Assembly: GCA_951812925.1 (NCBI GenBank)
Contig: OX638368.1
Location: forward strand, 149,654,492 to 149,718,491
Length of the DNA: 64,000 bases
Origin: Calliopum simillimum
Lineage: Eukaryota > Arthropoda > Insecta > Diptera > Lauxaniidae
Direction of reading: 5' to 3'
This document shows, one piece after another, positions 58,828 through 64,000 of the stretch. The number at the start of each line of letters is the position of its first letter. Positions within the stretch are counted from its first letter, which is position 1. The translations under genes and the position numbers were made by a program. The notes under the pieces were generated by a model that saw only the letters and a list, made by a program, of their open reading frames with translations, made no database searches and was not told the origin of the DNA.

Positions 58828-59879
58828 CACTCACGGTCAAAAAAAAAAAAAAAAGCCGACAAGGATTTTTTGCTAAAAAATATGGTTATCCGCCTTTTTT
58901 TATGATTGTAATATGTAGTATGGCTAATAAGTAAAAATTGTTGTCAAATAATGCATTTACTTCATATCTGTTGGCGTTAAAACAACGATATTTAAAAAAA
59001 AAGTGTTTTGACCGAAACCAAAAAATTTAAGGAATGTGGATATATTTCGTGAAATTTGATATGGTAAGTCTTCCGTATGACAATTTTGGAAAGTTTTTTG
59101 AAAACAGAGAGTTTATTACGCCACTCTGGAAGTGGCCGTTTAAGAAAAACAACTGTTAGGGAAGACATAGGCATTGTAAATATATCCCTGCGCGATCGGC
59201 TTAAAACTGGTCTCAAAATTACTGCGAAGGTATATGGTAACCAAAATATGAAATGAGCACCTCAACTGTGCAGCGCCGCTTGAGAGAAAATTACTTTCTT
59301 TGCCCGCATACCTGCAAAAAAACCGATTCTCACACACAAAATGCGGTCTTTCTCATTTAACTGATGTAAAGAAAAAAAGAATTGGGTGCATAACGATTGG
59401 GCTGAAGTCATATTCTCTGATGAGAGCAAAACAAATCCCATCAATTCCGATTTGGGATGTGCGGTACGCCGTAGAAAAAATTAAAAATATAGCTTTAAAT
59501 GTGTACAAAGCACTCTATACATGATGGTCTGGAGGGCAATAACAAGCTAATGGATTGGAGAGATTCCTCTCCTGGAAGGTTATATTATTAACTCCACAGT
59601 TTATATTGACATCATTAAAATTGGCGTTTTTCCTAGCATTGACTGACTAAGCGAATGGCCGGGCAAAAGCCCCAACCTCAATTCGATTGAGAATGTTAAG
59701 AACATTTTAAAACGAAAAGTGTGCCAGAAACAACCAAATATTATTAATAATATTGAACTTAATAATGTTAAACTTAATAATATCAAACATCGAGCAGTTA
59801 AATAAGGGTAAATATTGATTTACACAACAATTTTAAAATATATTACAATATTAAAATCAGCTTTTTTTGACCGTGAGTT
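58828..59879 (+). mobile_element. Tc1-like element with TIRs and broken transposase
   Basis: TIRs CACTCACGGTCAAAAA at the left and the complement of TTTTTGACCGTGAGTT at the right; TA flanks at 58826-58827 and 59880-59881. The plus strand reads LLRHSGSGRLRKTTVREDIG (end of the DNA-binding region, near 59110-59170). WVHNDWAEVIFSDESKTNP follows (first catalytic Asp, near 59384), then EWPGKSPNLNSIENVKNILK with the final Glu (near 59655-59715). The block with the middle Asp is deleted and stops and frame changes occur. Length 1052 bp against about 1.6 kb for full Tc1 elements fits internal loss. Confidence 0.85.
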
Positions 59880-60131
59880 TATCTATACATAATAATACAC
59901 AAGACAAAAATTTGTCCTCCCTTTTTTACTATGTTAGTAATGGAGCACGACTTTGAATTAAACTCCTTTAAGAAGGTATTTTTATGTAACAGTGCACAAA
60001 GTTAAAACTATTTTAGTATTTTGACATTAAGCCTGGTAAAATTATGTGAAAATATTTCAATATTAACAGCGGCAAAATACGCGATCACACAGAGCTGAAA
60101 AGAGGATATAAAGACAAAAGGCTAACTGACA

Positions 60132-60487
60132 CTGACTTTATGTTTTTTGTTTCTTTGGATGCAGAAGAAACATATCGGTATTTCTACAGAAAAGTAAACC
60201 GAGAGCCAAAAAAATGAAATCATTATATCTCTGGGGGTATCAAGCCCCCACAGAAATCACTTTATCATGTCTCTGAAAATATTTAACGCACATGAATGAG
60301 ATTTAATAAATATATAAAGAGCGCCGAAACAAATAATGTTCACTGGGAAAATAGACGCTGCCACGCCAGTAAAAAAAAATTTGTCGTTTATGTGATTTGG
60401 TACACATGCAAAATGGATCGGGAAAAATAAAATCCTTTCGAAGGATTGGTGATCCCACATCAACATAACAAGATAAGGTGAAGCAAT
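60132..60487. repeat. Dispersed repeat, copy 2 of 2 in window
   Basis: Same blocks and order as 40241-40820: GTATTTCTACAGAAAAGTAA, AATCACTTTATCATGTCTCT, CACATGAATGAGATTTAATA, CAAAATGGATCGGGAAAAAT, ACAAGATAAGGTGAAGCAA. The region between the third and fourth blocks differs. No coding potential. Confidence 0.75.
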
Positions 60488-60821
60488 TTTTCAATTTAAA
60501 ATTTGTATAGTGGAAAATTATGTCACGCAGCATTAGTAGCGTCTGAAGCTATAATATACGAGTATATTCAAAAAGATAAAGCAAATATGTCGATAATTCA
60601 AATGCCAATTCAAAGTGACATTATTCCTAGGCATCATAAAATTATTCATATTAAAAACTTTTGTAGATTTTGCAGATTTTTTATCTTTTATAGATACACC
60701 TGTGCAGCACGCACAAAAGTCTAAAAAAGAAAAACAGTTTGCGTTGTTTTCTTTGTGACCGGCACTTGCATAATCATGGAAATATCCATAGACAAAAGTG
60801 ATTGAATTAATTCACTCCCAA

Positions 60822-61147
60822 AAATATCGAAAATCATCTAAAATATCGGTAACAGTCGTAGAGTATCGAAAAACATCTAAATTGGTGAAAGTCCAAAAGC
60901 ATCGAAAAACTTCTTAAATATCGGTAAAAGTCCGAAGCTATTAAAAAATATCTTAAATATCGGTTGAGGTCGTAAAGTATCGGAAAACATTTATATTGTT
61001 GGCAAGAGTTCAAAAATATTGAAAACATCTAAAATATTGGTTATAATACGGATACAAGTCGAAAAGTATCAAAGAACGTCTAACAAAAGTAAAAGTATTA
61101 TAATGTCGAAAAACATCTAAAATAACGGTAAACGTCCGAAAGTATTT
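60822..61147. repeat. Degenerate tandem repeat, about 40-bp unit
   Basis: Units of the form TATCGAAAAACATCT, AAATATCGGTAAAAGTCCG recur about eight times with many substitutions and small indels. The 64-codon minus-strand frame over it repeats SILYDCYRYFR-like words and is a by-product. Confidence 0.75.
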
Positions 61148-62855
61148 TTCTAGAATTTCTCTCACTTCACTGTCTCGTCCACTTTCTTAACAATTCAGCA
61201 TAACACTGTGGGTGCGGTTGTTGTTGTATTTATTTGAAAAATTTTGAACCTGTTTTTTTTCGAGTGTTATACATCACACGACCTTTCATATAAAAAAAAA
61301 AAAAAAATAAATCGAAATTCGGTTAAATAGTTCGGTGCTAAAACTGGGTCAAAAAAAAAAATCGTTCACGTATTTATATGTAGATGGTTTTACAAAGCTT
61401 TTCTTTAAGTGCATTTGTAAACATACATGCGTTGTGCAATTTAAAGAAATTTGCATCCTTGCTGTTGCTGTTGTTGTAGACAACGACCTACTTTAGTGTT
61501 TTTTGCCTTTCTTTCATTTTTTATTCCAATTTTTCAAAGAAAATTTTCACACGACGATCCTTCGGTCAACCCATACAAATATCTTTAACCAACTTTCAGG
61601 AACGCAAACAACAACACATCGTTGTCGTCACATCAATTTCAGACATTTTTCCGTCAGCTTCTATTTATTGCTGCCAGTGGTTTTTTCCCTTGCCTTTCTG
61701 TTAACGTTTTTTCTTTTCACATCGATTTTACATCAAATTTTTTTATTTTTTTTTATTTTTTCAGAGAAAATTGAATGTGCGAGAGTGTGCGTGCTTGTTT
61801 GTATATGTAACAACTTTATAGTGTTTTTGTTATTTGTTATTGTTTTTTATGCAAAATATCTCTCCTCCCCCAGACTCTTAGCAAGATGCTCCAGTTTCTT
61901 ATGCATATTTAATGAAACATCACTCAGGCACCATTTGAATCTCTACGGTTGCTATTCAGAGGACGTTTATTTATTGATTTACACTTTAGTTAAATTGTTG
62001 CTTCGTTCTGTTTATGCTCTGATATTACCAACAATGTAAAAGTTTTAAGTATCATTAAGTCATTTATTTTGCTCATATGAAAACAAAAAGAGTGTCAATG
62101 ATTTCATTTTAAATAACACGGTATAAAAGAAATTTCGAACGAAATTTTATTTTTGTTAATTTTCCTTCCCTTATTCTTGATCTGTTAACCGATTTTCTTT
62201 ATCTGATCTAGGTTCTAAGCACACTTTTTTAGATAAGTATATGGCACACATCCAAGCAGAAGTATACCTGATAGAGAAAAACGGTTGACAGATTTGGAAT
62301 CAGCGACCTCAATTTAAAAACTCGAACGCTTACGAGTTTGTTTTCAGGAACACACATTTCTAAAAAAGTGTAAGCAACATATCAATTGTCATATAATTTG
62401 GAAAATATTTTTTCAAAACATTTATTTGACAACAATCACTCTCATACATTTTCGAGGTAAACTTTTTTTTCATACAAATTTTTAAATTTTGTTTACGAGA
62501 CTCGAAAGTTTTCGAGGTTTACGTGCTTTTCGAGGCTTTAACGAGTTGAAAGGAATCCCCTTAATTATCTCATTTAAAAGTTTTTGGTTTTCTATAGTAA
62601 TATTTTAATATTACACAAAATAAAATAAAGGAAATTTATAGGCAGCATAAAACTTATTTTTCTGAAATCATATTCCAGGCATCAGATGAACTTTCCCGAA
62701 TATCCTCGATACTAGCTGAATTACTTAAAGCACAATAATATATTGGCATAAAAAACAGAACTAAAAACTTAACTCATATTCGACATATCAAATCCAAACT
62801 ACTGAAGTAGTCTGGAATGATTTTCCATTGTAAAGATAAGGCCATTTGAAAAGAC
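61148..62855. other. AT-rich spacer, nothing recognised
   Basis: Includes a 178-codon plus-strand frame (61503-62039) that is Phe/Leu-rich because of T tracts. There are no recognisable domains, splice context or repeats, so it is treated as chance. Confidence 0.4.
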
Positions 62856-62859
62856 AAAT

Positions 62860-63290
62860 TAAAAAAGTAATTTTTTGGTATATACATTTTGGTTTTTTAA
62901 ACATCTTTCTAGCATAAAAATTGACCGAGATAAGAAATTTTGAAGAGCTATTGTTTTCGTTTTCTAAAATGAGCGAGTACCAAAATTGTAAATATATCAT
63001 ATTAATTTTGAACTCTAACGTCCATAATTGATTTGTTTCTTAACCGATCAGAATAGATCGAAAAGCGTTTTCAAGCTTAAAAATCTATCTTTTTAATTGC
63101 ATAATTTTTAAATTAAATATTTTTAAATGAGTGTCTTTTTTTTGCGTTCTAATATGAGTGAATTTCCTAGATTCAAATATTTCACTTTAATTTTAAGTTA
63201 TAAGTGCTTTTATTTTTTTGCTTTTTATCCGATCGTAAACGGGCAGAAAGCATTTTAAAGGTTAATAACTAATCTTTTTAATTGTATCAA
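62860..63290. repeat. Degenerate direct duplication, about 187-bp period
   Basis: CCGATCAGAATAGATCG...CTATCTTTTTAATTG at 63044-63103 is echoed at 63230-63288 (CCGATCGTAAACGGGCAGAA...CTAATCTTTTTAATTG). TTCTAAAATGAGCGAGTACC at 62963 is echoed near 63149. Offsets are about 186-189 bases. Confidence 0.45.
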
Positions 63291-64000
63291 ACACCTTTTA
63301 AAAATCCACCCGATACTAACAATTTTATGCTGGAAGTAGGCCAAAAAAGAAGCGGACCAAGCCCATTTTCTAAAATTTTCATAATCTTAACAAAAAGCAT
63401 CACTATGCAAATTTTCATCAAATTCGGATAACCTTTACTAGTTTTGCCCGCTCTATATATTGGCTCGCGACACTGTATGACGTCCAGTGGTCGAGTGCTG
63501 TTATACATTATATGTTAGATATTGTGTATTTTGTTTATTATTTCTTAAATCAAATAATGTTTAAAATCAGATTTTCGCGTCTACTATTTATATAATTTTT
63601 TGTAAGTTTCTGTTTTTCCATTTCTTTGTTGAATGATAATATTTTATGTTTTTAACTGTTTTTGTATCTTTATTTTTTCCTGATCATCAATAATTTAACA
63701 ACAAAAAATGTCAAAAATTTAAAAATATTAATTGAACATTTGGGGTTTTAACAATCATCTATTCATGCTTAGAATATATTAAATAAGTGGAGGCAAAAGA
63801 ATTAAATTTTTATCATTTTATTTCTTTTTTCTTTTGCACTACAAAAATTTATTTTATGTTATGCAGTAGATTTTGCCTAAAGATAGCACTAGAGATATTG
63901 CTACTACAACATCGACGCCTTCTTGAACATTAAATAGGTTGCTTTACGAACATAAACATGTACATATATGTTCAAGTGTAAGCACATCAGACACATACAA
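63291..64000. other. AT-rich spacer, nothing recognised
   Basis: No gene, TIR or array seen; the sequence runs off the right edge. Confidence 0.4.

Noticed and set aside
61503..62039. 178-codon hydrophobic open frame
   Set aside because: Its composition follows T-rich tracts; no domain, signal-peptide logic, splice context or conserved motif was recognised.

Overview
The window looks like a transposon-rich, AT-rich intergenic or heterochromatic stretch of an insect genome, most likely a higher fly. That is an inference from the mix of degraded mariner, Tc1, piggyBac and jockey/RTE-type LINE relics, the fold-back elements and the small TIR elements. I found no rRNA, tRNA, CRISPR or prokaryotic-style operon, and no intact host gene. 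The only candidate host coding sequence is one short acidic exon on the minus strand near 43.1-43.3 kb, and it is weakly supported.

Layout. 1-4785 is an almost pure TAGAGG hexamer array that abuts a mariner-type transposase fragment. 6.2-7.9 kb holds a LINE relic (ORF1 tail and endonuclease). 8.8-9.7 kb is a small TIR element and 10.4-11.3 kb a direct-plus-inverted repeat cluster. 15.6-16.6 kb is another TIR element. 18.06-20.43 kb is a Foldback-like element: inverted arrays of 21-bp subrepeats flank a long hairpin. 21.85-22.95 kb is a second fold-back, split by a 447-bp element with a 9-bp target duplication. 24.1-24.65 kb is a TIR element, 24.86-25.6 kb a third fold-back related to the first, and 27.8-29.0 kb a LINE reverse-transcriptase relic. 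30.3-31.7 kb holds a small TIR element and then a piggyBac relic split by a hAT-type element. 32.4-33.0 and 33.7-34.4 kb are two more TIR elements.

Further right, 38.7-40.2 kb is an 11-bp minisatellite. 40.2-40.8 and 60.1-60.5 kb are two copies of a dispersed repeat. 44.5-49.8 kb is a nearly full-length but dead RTE-like LINE on the minus strand. It carries a 1.38-kb fold-back with an 8-bp target duplication (itself holding a second copy of the 22.4-kb element), an insert with five 36-bp repeats, and a 207-bp palindrome. 51.1-52.0 kb is a mariner relic, 56.9-58.3 kb a 1.4-kb hairpin with a very short loop, and 58.8-59.9 kb a Tc1-like element with TIRs and TA flanks but a broken transposase.

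The autonomous families seen (mariner, Tc1, piggyBac, two LINE types) are all broken here by frameshifts, stops or deletions, so no element looks able to move by itself. What stands out is the density of palindromic non-autonomous elements, several nested with target duplications that let insertion order be read. They are candidates for undescribed families and, where transcribed, for hairpin-RNA sources.
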